Part shown: piece after piece, positions 1 through 6,878 of the stretch
Layout of the letters: the number at the start of each line of letters is the position of its first letter
Position numbering within the stretch: the first letter of the stretch is position 1
NCBI GenBank assembly: GCA_021780795.1
Contig: JAJXYA010000376.1
Coordinates: 1 to 8,203 of the forward strand
DNA: 8,203 nucleotides
Direction: 5' to 3'
Source: Bacillota bacterium
GTDB lineage: Bacteria > Bacillota_A > Clostridia > Clostridiales > Clostridiaceae
Position numbers and translations under genes: made by a program
Notes under the pieces: model-generated
The model's database searches: none
What the model saw: the letters and a program-made list of their open reading frames with translations, nothing else
What the model was told of the DNA's origin: nothing

Positions 1-894
1 AAAACAGTAGAAGTAGATAACTGCACAATAAATAGTGTTAACAGAGTATCTTCTGTAAAATTAGATGCTGGTGGAAAAGGTATTAATGTTTCAAAAGTAG
101 TAAAGAGCCTAAATGGAGAAAGTATTTCACTCGGGGCACTTGCTGGTAGAACCGGGGAGTTTATTAAAAACTATTTAGATTCTGAGGAAATCAAAAATGA
201 CTTCATTTTTGTGAACGGAGAAACTCGAACTAATATAAAGATTGTTGATAAAGTTAAAGGTACAAATACTGATATCAATGAGCCAGGCAATAGTATTTCA
301 GAGGATGATGTTAAAAAGATCAAAGAAAATATATTTAATAATACTAAAAAGGATGACATATTAGTATTGTCAGGCAGTGTACCACAGGGAGTGGAAAAAA
401 ACATTTATGAATTATGGATAAAAGAGGCTAAGGAACTTGGAGTAAAAACCATCTTGGATGCAGATGGAGAACTATTAAAACAGGGCATTTTAGCAGGACC
501 CTATTTAATTAAACCTAATATACATGAATTAGAAAAATTATTTGATGTAAAAATTGATGGAATTAATCAAGTAATAAGCCTCTGCAAAAGTATATTTGAT
601 TATGGTGTTAATTTTATAGCTGTATCACTGGGATCAGATGGCGCATTATTTATGAATAGGGAAAAAACAATATATGCTCACGGTATAAAGGTTAAAGTTA
701 AGAGCACAGTTGGGGCAGGAGATTCAATGGTTGCAGCCCTAGCTTTCGCTCTAGATAAAGGATATTCTTTTGAAAGATCCGTTACCCTTTCAGTTGCTGC
801 AGCAACAGCTGGAGTTATGACCGAAGGTACTACTGCAGGAGAACTTTGCGATATATTAAATATTGAAAAACAAGTAGTATGTGAATATTTATAG
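1..894 (+). CDS. 1-phosphofructokinase-family hexose kinase (PfkB/ribokinase fold), 5' partial
   Basis: ATP-dependent kinase that would phosphorylate a PTS-generated sugar monophosphate, such as fructose-1-phosphate to fructose-1,6-bisphosphate. The frame is open from base 1 to the TAG at 892-894, giving 297 visible residues. Family members are about 305-310 aa, so roughly a dozen N-terminal residues lie upstream. A GTG at 211 is an internal valine, not a start. Visible family marks (window residue numbers): the GGKGINV sugar-binding loop at 24-30, GETRTNIKI at 73-81 typical of the FruK/LacC branch, LSGSVPQG near 123, KPN near 171, and the PfkB signature STVGAGDSM near 235-243 with the presumed catalytic base Asp241. 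It is the first visible gene of an operon: the next start lies 41 nt downstream with no terminator between. FruK (fructose-1-P) and LacC (tagatose-6-P) share this architecture. The sorbose-reductase-like neighbour leaves the substrate open, so no symbol is given. Family assignment is secure; exact substrate is inference. Confidence 0.93.
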   Translation, partial: KTVEVDNCTINSVNRVSSVKLDAGGKGINVSKVVKSLNGESISLGALAGRTGEFIKNYLDSEEIKNDFIFVNGETRTNIKIVDKVKGTNTDINEPGNSISEDDVKKIKENIFNNTKKDDILVLSGSVPQGVEKNIYELWIKEAKELGVKTILDADGELLKQGILAGPYLIKPNIHELEKLFDVKIDGINQVISLCKSIFDYGVNFIAVSLGSDGALFMNREKTIYAHGIKVKVKSTVGAGDSMVAALAFALDKGYSFERSVTLSVAAATAGVMTEGTTAGELCDILNIEKQVVCEYL

Positions 895-922
895 AATTCA
901 CAAATATAATATAAATGTTGAA

Positions 923-928
923 AGGTGG
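923..928 (+). promoter_or_regulatory. Shine-Dalgarno site that fixes a GTG start at 936
   Basis: AGGTGG lies 7 nt before GTG 936. An in-frame ATG at 915 lies upstream of this site and has no purine-rich site at a proper distance, so the longer version of the dehydrogenase (seven extra residues) is unlikely. Confidence 0.8.
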
Positions 929-935
929 AATTATT

Positions 936-2192
936 GTGAAAACTAAAGCAGTAAGATTATATGATAAAAACTTATTAAAAATGGAGGAATTTGAACTTCC
1001 TGAAATAAAAGAGGATGAAATACTTGTTAAGGTTATATCAGATAGTATTTGTATGTCTACTTACAAGGCAGCAAGTCTAGGTAAAGAGCATAAGAGAGTT
1101 CCGAATGACATTGACGTTAATCCAATTATTGTTGGCCATGAGTTTGCAGGTGAAATCGTACAAGTGGGATCTAAGTGGAGCAGCGAGTTTAAAGAAGGTA
1201 AGAAATTTGCAATACAGCCTGCTTTAAATTATAAAGGAAGTATGGCATCACCAGGTTACTCCTACAAATACTTTGGAGGAGCTGCAACATACACAATAAT
1301 TCCTCAAGAAGTAATGGAACTAGGATGTCTTCTTAATTATACTGGAGAATCCTTTTATGAGGCATCACTAGCTGAACCAATGTCTTGTATAATTGGCGCT
1401 TTCCATGCTTCTTACCATACAATAGTAGGTAAATATGAGCATAAGATGGGAATAGTTGAAGGCGGTAAAATGGCTTTACTTGCTGGAGCAGGTCCTATGG
1501 GTCTAGGAGCAATTGATTATGCACTTCACTGTGACAGAAGACCAGGAATGCTTGTTGTAACTGATGTAGATGATAAGAAGTTAGAACGTGCTGAAGCAAT
1601 ATTTACAAAAGAAGAAGCAAAAAAATGCGGAGTTGAGCTTATTTTTGTAAATACAAAAAACTTAGAAAATGTATCTGAATATTTAAGAGCTTTAACTAAT
1701 GGTACTGGCTTTGATGATGTGTTTGTTTATGCTCCAGTAAAACCTGTAGTAGAACAGGGTGATCGTATACTTGGAAGAGATGGTTGTTTGAATTTCTTTG
1801 CTGGCCCTGTAGATAATAAATTTTCTGCAGAATTTAACTTCTACGATGTACACTATGCTTCTACTCACATAGTAGGAACAAGTGGTGGAAATACTGATGA
1901 TATGATCGAATCATTACAGATGTCTGCAAAGAAAATAATAAATCCAGCAGTTATGGTTACTCATATAGGAGGCCTTGATAGCGTTGCTGATGCAACTTTA
2001 AATCTACCTAAAATACCTGGGGGCAAAAAATTAACTTATACAAATATTGAAATGGAATTAACAGCTATTGAAGATTTTGAGGAAAAAGGAAAAACTAATT
2101 CTTTATTTGCAAAGCTTGCTGAAATAGTAAATAGTAATAATGGATTATGGTGCACTGAAGCTGAAAAATTCTTATTAGAAAATTTCAAATAA
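936..2192 (+). CDS. Zinc-dependent alcohol dehydrogenase family protein, L-sorbose-1-phosphate reductase-like
   Basis: Medium-chain zinc dehydrogenase of 418 aa from the GTG start. The N-terminal segment (KAVRLYD...ELPEIKEDEIL), SDSICMSTYKAAS, the HKRVP-NPIIVGHE stretch and LAEPMSC resemble the SorE branch, which reduces L-sorbose-1-phosphate to glucitol-6-phosphate. Residues that fit the catalytic zinc site are Cys39, His68-Glu69 and Glu147. The cysteine cluster that binds structural zinc in many family members is absent around residues 90-120, as in other non-structural-zinc relatives. The Rossmann glycine motif GAGPMG is at 184-189. An acidic VVTDVDD follows the second strand (Asp210), which usually favours NAD(H) over NADP(H). 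The gene sits between a sugar kinase and HPr, 22 nt before HPr, so a PTS-linked ketose or polyol phosphate is the likely substrate. Alternatives include another polyol-phosphate dehydrogenase such as one for galactitol or glucitol phosphate. The fold is certain; the substrate rests on remembered family resemblance. Confidence 0.85.
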   Translation: MKTKAVRLYDKNLLKMEEFELPEIKEDEILVKVISDSICMSTYKAASLGKEHKRVPNDIDVNPIIVGHEFAGEIVQVGSKWSSEFKEGKKFAIQPALNYKGSMASPGYSYKYFGGAATYTIIPQEVMELGCLLNYTGESFYEASLAEPMSCIIGAFHASYHTIVGKYEHKMGIVEGGKMALLAGAGPMGLGAIDYALHCDRRPGMLVVTDVDDKKLERAEAIFTKEEAKKCGVELIFVNTKNLENVSEYLRALTNGTGFDDVFVYAPVKPVVEQGDRILGRDGCLNFFAGPVDNKFSAEFNFYDVHYASTHIVGTSGGNTDDMIESLQMSAKKIINPAVMVTHIGGLDSVADATLNLPKIPGGKKLTYTNIEMELTAIEDFEEKGKTNSLFAKLAEIVNSNNGLWCTEAEKFLLENFK

Positions 2193-2214
2193 TAATAATA
2201 GAGGGGCGTTAATT

Positions 2215-2475
2215 ATGATAGAAAAAAATTTAACAATAGTAAATGAAACAGGAATACATGCAAGGCCGGCTTCTCAATTTGTTGCCTTACTCAATAAATT
2301 TAAAAGTAACATTCAAATCGTTAAAGGAACTAGAACAGCTAATGCTAAAAGTATAATAAATATTTTGTCATTGGCATTAACTAAGGGCACTGAAATAGTT
2401 GTTAAAGTTGATGGAGCGGATGAGCAAGAGGCTATGAATAGTATTGAAAATTTCATAGCAACCTTGAAAGAATAA
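2215..2475 (+). CDS. ptsH: Phosphocarrier protein HPr
   Basis: Small cytoplasmic phosphoryl carrier that takes phosphate from enzyme I and passes it to EIIA domains. At 86 aa it has the usual length. The active-site block TGIHARPAS places the phosphorylated His at residue 15, followed by Arg17 and Pro18. The regulatory Ser46 is present in NAKSIINILSL, so HPr kinase could make HPr-Ser46-P, the Firmicute signal for CcpA-mediated catabolite repression. The presence of His15 separates it from Crh, which lacks that histidine. The start ATG has a GAGGGG site 8 nt upstream (2201-2206). The gene is 22 nt after the dehydrogenase and 28 nt before enzyme I, consistent with one transcript. Clostridia can carry more than one HPr; whether this is the housekeeping copy or one dedicated to this sugar operon cannot be told here. 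Confidence 0.96.
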   Translation: MIEKNLTIVNETGIHARPASQFVALLNKFKSNIQIVKGTRTANAKSIINILSLALTKGTEIVVKVDGADEQEAMNSIENFIATLKE

Positions 2476-2491
2476 AATGAGTTTTTTTTCT

Positions 2492-2499
2492 GGAGGTGG
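2492..2499 (+). promoter_or_regulatory. Shine-Dalgarno site that fixes the enzyme I start at 2504
   Basis: GGAGGTGG, with 7 nt between GGAGG and ATG 2504. An ATG at 2477 in the same frame would place this site inside the coding region, encoding SGGG, and would add nine residues not expected in the family. The shorter start also brings the active-site residues into near register with E. coli enzyme I. Confidence 0.85.
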
Positions 2500-2503
2500 C
2501 ATT

Positions 2504-4120
2504 ATGAAAAAAGGAATTGCAGCATCAAAGGGATATGCTATAGGGCATGTTGTGGTGAAGGCTCATATAGAAGCATTTATAACAGAAAGACTTATAGAAG
2601 ATATACAAGCAGAAAAAGAAAGATTTTATAAAGCTGTTGAAGAATCTAAAATTCAAATAACGGCAATTAAAGTTAAGACTGCAAAGGAACTGGGCGAGGA
2701 TAAGGCGGAAGTATTCGCTAGTCACATTATGATTTTAGAAGACCCAGAATTAATAAGTGCTGTAGAGAATTCAATCCAGAGTAATAAAATTAATTGTGAA
2801 AAAGCTCTAGATGATGTAATTCAAAGCTATATTGCTATCTTTGAAAGTATGGATAATGAATATATGAGAGAAAGAGCCGCAGATATTAAGGACGTAGCAG
2901 GTAGGCTACATTCAAATTTATTAGGCAAGCAATGCTCTGATGTAGAAAGCCTTGAGGAGAATACCATAATAGTAGCACATGACCTGACTCCTTCGGATAC
3001 AGCTCAGCTTGATAGGAGTAAGGTAATAGCCTTCTTAACAGATATCGGTGGCAAAACTTCACATAGTGCAATTATGGCAAGAACTTTAGAAATACCAGCT
3101 GTAGTGGGGTTAAATAATATAACTGCAGTTGTAAAAGAAGGAGATCTATTAATTGTAGATGGAACTGAGGGTATAGTTATTATAAACCCTAGTGATGAAG
3201 AAATAAAAAAATATGAAGAAATAAAAGAAGAATTTGAAAAAGAAAGAGAAGCTCTAAAAACACTTAAAAATGTGAAGGTTGTTACAAAGGAAGGAAAGTC
3301 CATTGAAATAGCCGGAAATATTGGTTCACCAGAGGATGTTAATAAAGTAATAGAGAATGGTGGAGATGGGGTAGGCCTATTTAGGACTGAATTCCTATAC
3401 ATGGATAGAGATGATATGCCTTCAGAAGAAGAGCAATACGAATCCTATAAATATGTCCTAGAAAAGATGCAAAACAAACCTGTAGTAATAAGAACTTTGG
3501 ATATTGGTGGAGATAAGAAATTATCCTACCTAGAAATGCCTGAGGAAATGAATCCTTTCCTTGGCTATAGAGCTATCAGACTTTGCCTAGATAGAAAAGA
3601 TATATTTAAACCTCAACTAAGGGCATTATTAAGAGCTTCTGTTTATGGCAATTTAAAAATAATGTTCCCTATGATTTCGAGCTTAAAAGAAATAGAGGAA
3701 GCTAAAAGTATACTTAATGAATGTGCAGACGAGCTTGCAGGAGAAGGATACTCAGTAAAGAGTGGAATAGAAGTTGGTATAATGATAGAAATACCTGCAG
3801 CAGCTGTAATAGCTGATGAGCTTGCAAAGCATGTGGATTTCTTATCTATAGGTACAAATGACTTGATTCAATATACTTTAGCGGCGGATAGAATGAATGA
3901 AAAGGTGTCATATCTTTATGATCCAGGTCATCCAGCAGTGTTAAAGCTAATAAAAATGACAATAGATGGAGCACATAAGGCAGGAAAGTGGTGTGGTATG
4001 TGTGGGGAAATGGCAGGAGATGAAACATATATTCCAGTTCTTTTAGAATATGGGTTAGATGAATTTTCTATGAGTGCATCTTCTATATTAAATGCTAAGA
4101 AGACGATAATTAATATTTAG
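2504..4120 (+). CDS. ptsI: Phosphoenolpyruvate-protein phosphotransferase (PTS enzyme I)
   Basis: Cytoplasmic enzyme that starts the PTS relay: PEP phosphorylates its active-site His, which phosphorylates HPr. It has 538 aa from ATG 2504, close to the usual 540-575. The N-terminal half holds the HPr-binding and phosphohistidine domain with GGKTSHSAIMAR and His187. The C-terminal TIM barrel holds the PEP site: GLFRTEF with Arg294, RTLDIGGDK with Arg330, MIEIP with Glu429, SIGTNDLIQY with Asn452-Asp453, and the catalytic Cys500 in GMCGEMAGD. These sit two positions below the E. coli residues (His189, Arg296, Arg332, Glu431, Cys502), so no key residue is missing. It follows HPr directly and is the last clear gene of the operon before the hairpin terminator near 4234. 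Pairing with HPr at the end of a sugar operon suggests supply of the general PTS components together with a sugar-specific system. Confidence 0.97.
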   Translation: MKKGIAASKGYAIGHVVVKAHIEAFITERLIEDIQAEKERFYKAVEESKIQITAIKVKTAKELGEDKAEVFASHIMILEDPELISAVENSIQSNKINCEKALDDVIQSYIAIFESMDNEYMRERAADIKDVAGRLHSNLLGKQCSDVESLEENTIIVAHDLTPSDTAQLDRSKVIAFLTDIGGKTSHSAIMARTLEIPAVVGLNNITAVVKEGDLLIVDGTEGIVIINPSDEEIKKYEEIKEEFEKEREALKTLKNVKVVTKEGKSIEIAGNIGSPEDVNKVIENGGDGVGLFRTEFLYMDRDDMPSEEEQYESYKYVLEKMQNKPVVIRTLDIGGDKKLSYLEMPEEMNPFLGYRAIRLCLDRKDIFKPQLRALLRASVYGNLKIMFPMISSLKEIEEAKSILNECADELAGEGYSVKSGIEVGIMIEIPAAAVIADELAKHVDFLSIGTNDLIQYTLAADRMNEKVSYLYDPGHPAVLKLIKMTIDGAHKAGKWCGMCGEMAGDETYIPVLLEYGLDEFSMSASSILNAKKTIINI

Positions 4121-4142
4121 GAGCATTTCTGCATAGAAGGTA

Positions 4143-4202
4143 ATGATGGAACAAGGGTATTTGAGTATTGGATTTTTAATTACAATTATCATAAAAATAT
4201 AA
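4143..4202 (+). CDS. Possible 19-residue hydrophobic small peptide (doubtful)
   Basis: A short reading frame, ATG ATG ... TAA, with an AAGG site 2 nt before the first ATG and 5 nt before the second. It would encode an MMEQGYLS head followed by an almost uninterrupted hydrophobic run (IGFLITIIIKI), a size and character seen in small membrane peptides. It lies 22 nt after the enzyme I stop and could ride on that transcript. Against it: the 3' half coincides with an AT-rich inverted repeat, and AT-rich DNA readily yields Ile/Phe/Leu codons by chance. No known family is recognised. Confidence 0.2.
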   Translation: MMEQGYLSIGFLITIIIKI

Positions 4203-4218
4203 TAATTATAATTAAAAA
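4173..4218 (+). repeat. AT-rich imperfect inverted repeat
   Basis: A 17-nt arm at 4173-4189 is complementary to 4202-4218 with one mismatch and a 12-nt loop. It contains almost no G or C, so the RNA hairpin would be weak. It lies between the enzyme I gene and the strong terminator, where it may protect or pause the transcript, or may be simple AT-rich sequence. Confidence 0.5.
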
Positions 4219-4233
4219 AATGTAAAAAAATTT

Positions 4234-4285
4234 AAACGCAGAACACAAATAGACGCTATAATGACTTTATGTATTCTGCGTTTTT
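4234..4285 (+). terminator. Rho-independent terminator ending the PTS operon, possibly bidirectional
   Basis: A perfect 10-bp stem, AAACGCAGAA (4234-4243) with TTCTGCGTTT (4274-4283), is followed by a T run at 4281-4285. A 30-nt loop contains extra short pairing (ACA with TGT). On the minus strand the same stem would be followed by a T-rich stretch, the complement of 4222-4233, so it may terminate in both directions. No minus-strand gene is seen to need this. Confidence 0.85.
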
Positions 4286-4374
4286 AATAAATAACTTTTA
4301 TTAACTTTTTTAAAAACCAGTGCATATAATATTAAGAACAAATTGTTAAAAATTTCAAGTAAAGAACAAAAGTA

Positions 4375-4403
4375 TTGACATTGCACTAGGTTAAAAATAT
4401 AAT
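4375..4403 (+). promoter_or_regulatory. Sigma-A-type promoter for the glmS unit
   Basis: A consensus -35 box TTGACA at 4375-4380 and a consensus -10 box TATAAT at 4398-4403 are separated by exactly 17 bp. The predicted transcript starts near 4409-4411, about 75 nt before the ribozyme cleavage site. The promoter lies downstream of the PTS operon terminator, so glmS should be independently transcribed. A 9-mer, GAACAAAAG, occurs just upstream of the -35 box (4364-4372) and at the expected start point (4409-4417). Confidence 0.9.
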
Positions 4404-4485
4404 AAATTGAACAAAAGATTATATATATTATGATGGAGGTGGTGTGAAATAGATAAATTACAGATGTTAAATTAAAAAAATAAAA

Positions 4486-4674
4486 GCGCCAGAACTTAAG
4501 TTATTTAAGCATGTAAGCAAGAGTAGTATTGACTAGTATTGCTGTTTAATAGTTAAAGATAACTTGAGTTGACGAGGATGGGGAGTATCGAAATCTTCGG
4601 CGGATGCCCCACGGTAGCGCACTACCGTTAACGGTTGATAAAAGCAAAAAGTGATTTTTGTAACAAAATCAACC
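4486..4674 (+). ncRNA. glmS self-cleaving ribozyme (glucosamine-6-phosphate riboswitch)
   Basis: Metabolite-activated ribozyme in the 5' leader of glmS: glucosamine-6-phosphate acts as cofactor for self-cleavage and the cut mRNA is degraded, closing a feedback loop. Recognised by its conserved core: GCGCCAGAACT at the 5' end, TTGACGAGGATGGGG near 4569-4583, ATCGAAATCTTCGGCGGATG around 4587-4606 and CCCCACGG at 4607-4614. Cleavage is expected between A4485 and G4486. The P1 helix pairs 4493-4504 with 4559-4570 (one G-U pair) and carries a 54-nt apical insert. GGGG 4580-4583 can pair with CCCC 4607-4610. P3 is 4611-4617 with 4622-4628. P4 is GGTTGAT 4633-4639 with ATCAACC 4668-4674, and a P4.1-like hairpin spans 4644-4661. 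Its position upstream of glmS on the same strand fits the family exactly. Confidence 0.96.
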
Positions 4675-4894
4675 TGGTGTTAAAACCTTTATAAATATGA
4701 CATCACCATTAGGTGATAACTAATTAGTATATTTCCATCAATTATTATGATGGTATTTTACGAGCTCTTAAATATATAAAGTTATTATATGTAGGGCAAA
4801 TGTAAATACTATCTTTAAAATAATTGTCAAAAGCATTGATGGGAAGTATGCTTATTAGCTTGTGCAAAATTTTAAATTTGAAAGGAAGATGTAT
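4675..4894 (+). other. Leader between ribozyme and glmS start; two small hairpins, no gene
   Basis: This 220-nt stretch has no credible reading frame. It contains two short perfect hairpins: ATCACC 4702-4707 with GGTGAT 4712-4717, and CCATCA 4735-4740 with TGATGG 4748-4753. Neither is followed by a T run, so they are not terminators. A promoter-like pair, TTGTCA 4824-4829 and TATGCT 4847-4852 with 17-bp spacing, lies near the end. The role is unknown. Confidence 0.5.
4881..4888 (+). promoter_or_regulatory. Shine-Dalgarno site for glmS
   Basis: AAAGGAAG ends 6 nt before ATG 4895. Together with the requirement for an N-terminal Met-Cys in GlmS, it fixes the start at 4895 rather than at the TTG at 4862 or the ATG at 4889. 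Confidence 0.85.
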
Positions 4895-6721
4895 ATGTGC
4901 GGAATAGTTGGATATTTAGGAAAGAAAGAGGCTTCACCAATTTTGGTAGCAGGCCTTAGTAAATTAGAATATAGAGGATATGATTCAGCAGGAATCGCAG
5001 TTATAGATGATGGCACTTTAAGAGTAGCTAAATGTAAAGGAAGACTTGCAAATTTAGAAGCTCAATTAGTAGAAGAGCCAATTAAAGGAAATGTGGGTAT
5101 TGGACACACAAGATGGGCAACTCACGGAAAACCATCGGATGAAAATTCTCATCCACATACTAATGAAAAAGGGACTATTAGCGTAGTTCACAATGGAATT
5201 ATAGAAAATTATATTCACCTCAGAGAATGGTTAATGTCAAAGGGATATAAATTCACATCAGAAACAGATACAGAAGTAATACCACACCTTGTAGACTACT
5301 ACTATAATGGTAGCATAGTTGAAGCGGTAATGAAGACTGTTGCTAAATTAGATGGAAGCTATGCAATAGCGGTTGTATCAAGCTGTGAACCAGATAAATT
5401 AATAGCAGTAAGAAAAGATAGTCCATTAATAGTGGGACTAGGAAAAGATGAATATTTTGTTGCTTCAGATATACCAGCAGTATTAAATCATACAAGAGAG
5501 GTATATTTATTAGAAGATAAAGAGTTTGTTGTAATTTCTACTGAAGGAATAATGCTTCTTGATACAGAAGGCGAGCTTATAAATAAAGAAGTTTTCCATG
5601 TAACTTGGGATGCAGAGGCAGCTGAAAAAGGTGGATTTGAACACTTTATGATAAAAGAAATCCATGAGCAACCAAAAGCAATTAGAGACACAATGACTTC
5701 AAGAATAGTTGCAGGCAAGCCAATCACACTAGATGATATTAAGATAACAAAAGAACAAATTAAAAATTTAAATAAGATATATATAGTAGCTTGTGGAACT
5801 GCATACCATGCAGGAGTTGTAGGTAAATACGTTATTGAAAAACTTGCAAGAATTCCAGTAGAACTAGATATAGCTTCTGAGTTTAAATATAGAGATCCAA
5901 TAATGGATGAAAACACACTAATGATAGTTATTAGCCAATCAGGAGAAACTGCAGACACTATGTCAGCTTTAAGACTTGCAAAAGCTAGAGGTGCAAGAGT
6001 TATAGCGGTAACAAATGTGGTAGGTAGTGCAGCTTCAAGAGAAGCAGATGATGTGTTATATACTTGGGCAGGACCAGAAATAGCAGTTGCATCAACTAAA
6101 GCTTATGTAACTCAGCTTATAGCTATGTATATAATAGCATTATTCTTTGCTCAAAATAAAGAAACATTAAGTGTAGAACAAATAGAAGAAATTAAAGTAG
6201 CTATGTTAGAACTTCCAGAAAAAGCAGAGCAAGTGCTAACAAATAAAGAAGTTGTACAAAAATTCACAGCAAAAACTTATATGCACAAAGATATGTTCTT
6301 CCTAGGACGTGGGCTTGACTATGCAGTTGCAATGGAAGGTTCATTAAAGCTTAAGGAAATATCTTATATTCATTCAGAAGCCTATGCTGCTGGAGAATTA
6401 AAGCATGGTACTATAGCACTTATGGAAGAAGGAACTATAGTTATAGCTTTAGCAACTCAAGAAGAACTATTTGACAAGATGGTAAGTAATATAAGAGAAG
6501 TAACTACTAGGGGAGCAAAAGTATTTGCTTTCACACCAGAAGGTCACACTGAAATTGAGAAAACAGTTAGTTCCGTAACTTATATACCAAAAGTAATTGA
6601 TATATTAGCTCCAGTAATTTCAGTAATTCCACTACAATTATTGGCTTACTACATGTCAATACAAAAAGGTTGCGACGTGGATAAACCAAGAAATCTTGCA
6701 AAATCAGTAACTGTTGAATAG
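4895..6721 (+). CDS. glmS: Glutamine-fructose-6-phosphate aminotransferase (isomerizing), glucosamine-6-phosphate synthase
   Basis: Catalyses fructose-6-phosphate + glutamine -> glucosamine-6-phosphate + glutamate, the first committed step to UDP-GlcNAc for peptidoglycan. It has 608 aa, the standard length. The start is set by biology: Met1 is followed by Cys2 (MCGIVGYLG), and this Cys, exposed after Met removal, is the amidotransferase nucleophile. The N-terminal Ntn glutaminase domain (to about residue 240) shows EYRGYDSAG, HTRWATHG at 71-78, ENSHPH and VVHNGIIENY. Two SIS sugar-isomerase domains follow, with ACGTAYHA near 299, ISQSGETADT at 346-355, PEIAVASTKAY at 394-404 and GELKHG near 500-505. 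The C-terminal tail KPRNLAKSVTVE carries the conserved Lys603. No key residue is missing. It is controlled by its own promoter and by the glmS ribozyme. The TAG stop is immediately followed by a palindromic repeat and a hairpin terminator at 6815. Confidence 0.98.
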   Translation: MCGIVGYLGKKEASPILVAGLSKLEYRGYDSAGIAVIDDGTLRVAKCKGRLANLEAQLVEEPIKGNVGIGHTRWATHGKPSDENSHPHTNEKGTISVVHNGIIENYIHLREWLMSKGYKFTSETDTEVIPHLVDYYYNGSIVEAVMKTVAKLDGSYAIAVVSSCEPDKLIAVRKDSPLIVGLGKDEYFVASDIPAVLNHTREVYLLEDKEFVVISTEGIMLLDTEGELINKEVFHVTWDAEAAEKGGFEHFMIKEIHEQPKAIRDTMTSRIVAGKPITLDDIKITKEQIKNLNKIYIVACGTAYHAGVVGKYVIEKLARIPVELDIASEFKYRDPIMDENTLMIVISQSGETADTMSALRLAKARGARVIAVTNVVGSAASREADDVLYTWAGPEIAVASTKAYVTQLIAMYIIALFFAQNKETLSVEQIEEIKVAMLELPEKAEQVLTNKEVVQKFTAKTYMHKDMFFLGRGLDYAVAMEGSLKLKEISYIHSEAYAAGELKHGTIALMEEGTIVIALATQEELFDKMVSNIREVTTRGAKVFAFTPEGHTEIEKTVSSVTYIPKVIDILAPVISVIPLQLLAYYMSIQKGCDVDKPRNLAKSVTVE

Positions 6722-6788
6722 GTGCCACCCAAGTGGCAAGTGGCAAATTAGACAAGTCACTTTAAAAGTCAGAGATTTTTAAGAAAAT
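6722..6788 (+). repeat. Dispersed palindromic repeat, copy 1 (long form)
   Basis: It starts directly after the glmS stop codon. The 5' module (6722-6756) contains TGCCAC-CCAA-GTGGCA, a perfect 6-bp hairpin, then a second GTGGCA in tandem that could compete for the same TGCCAC arm. A second module, TAAAAGTCAGAGATTTTTAA (6763-6782), begins 41 nt after the repeat start, exactly as in copy 3, with 19 of 20 bases identical. GAAAAT follows in both copies. Confidence 0.8.
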
Positions 6789-6814
6789 AATATAAAATAT
6801 ATGCTAAACAATTG

Positions 6815-6860
6815 CCGCACTTTTTATACTATATTTAGTAAAGAGAGTGCGGTTTATTAT
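6815..6860 (+). terminator. Rho-independent terminator after glmS
   Basis: A long hairpin: CCGCACT 6815-6821 pairs with AGTGCGG 6846-6852. Pairing continues inwards (two G-U pairs, one A-A mismatch) to a 4-nt loop at 6832-6835. It is followed by a T-rich tail (TTTATTATTT). It probably ends the glmS transcript, with partial read-through to the downstream phosphatase possible because the T tail is interrupted. Confidence 0.8.
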
Positions 6861-6878
6861 TTAAAAGAGGCAAAAGAG

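Noticed and set aside
211..894. GTG 211 as the start of the sugar kinase
   Set aside because: The frame is open to base 1 and encodes the conserved GGKGINV sugar-binding motif upstream, so the codon is an internal valine.
2477..2503. ATG 2477 as the enzyme I start
   Set aside because: It lies upstream of the strong GGAGG site, adds nine non-family residues and has no ribosome site of its own.
3004..3402. Minus-strand open frame of 132 codons inside ptsI
   Set aside because: It lies opposite conserved enzyme I coding sequence, with low-complexity Ser/Phe/Ile composition and no family resemblance.
4301..4330. Additional promoter with TATAAT at 4325-4330
   Set aside because: The -10 box is perfect, but the best -35 match (TTAACT at 4301, 18 bp) is poor and the region is AT-rich; the consensus promoter at 4375 is far better.
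4862..4894. Upstream TTG start for glmS
   Set aside because: GlmS needs Cys directly after the initiator Met; ATG 4895 gives exactly that and has a well-placed RBS.
5488..5958. Minus-strand open frame of 156 codons inside glmS
   Set aside because: It is antisense to conserved SIS domain sequence, is Ser/Ile-rich as expected of a shadow frame, and has no recognisable domain.
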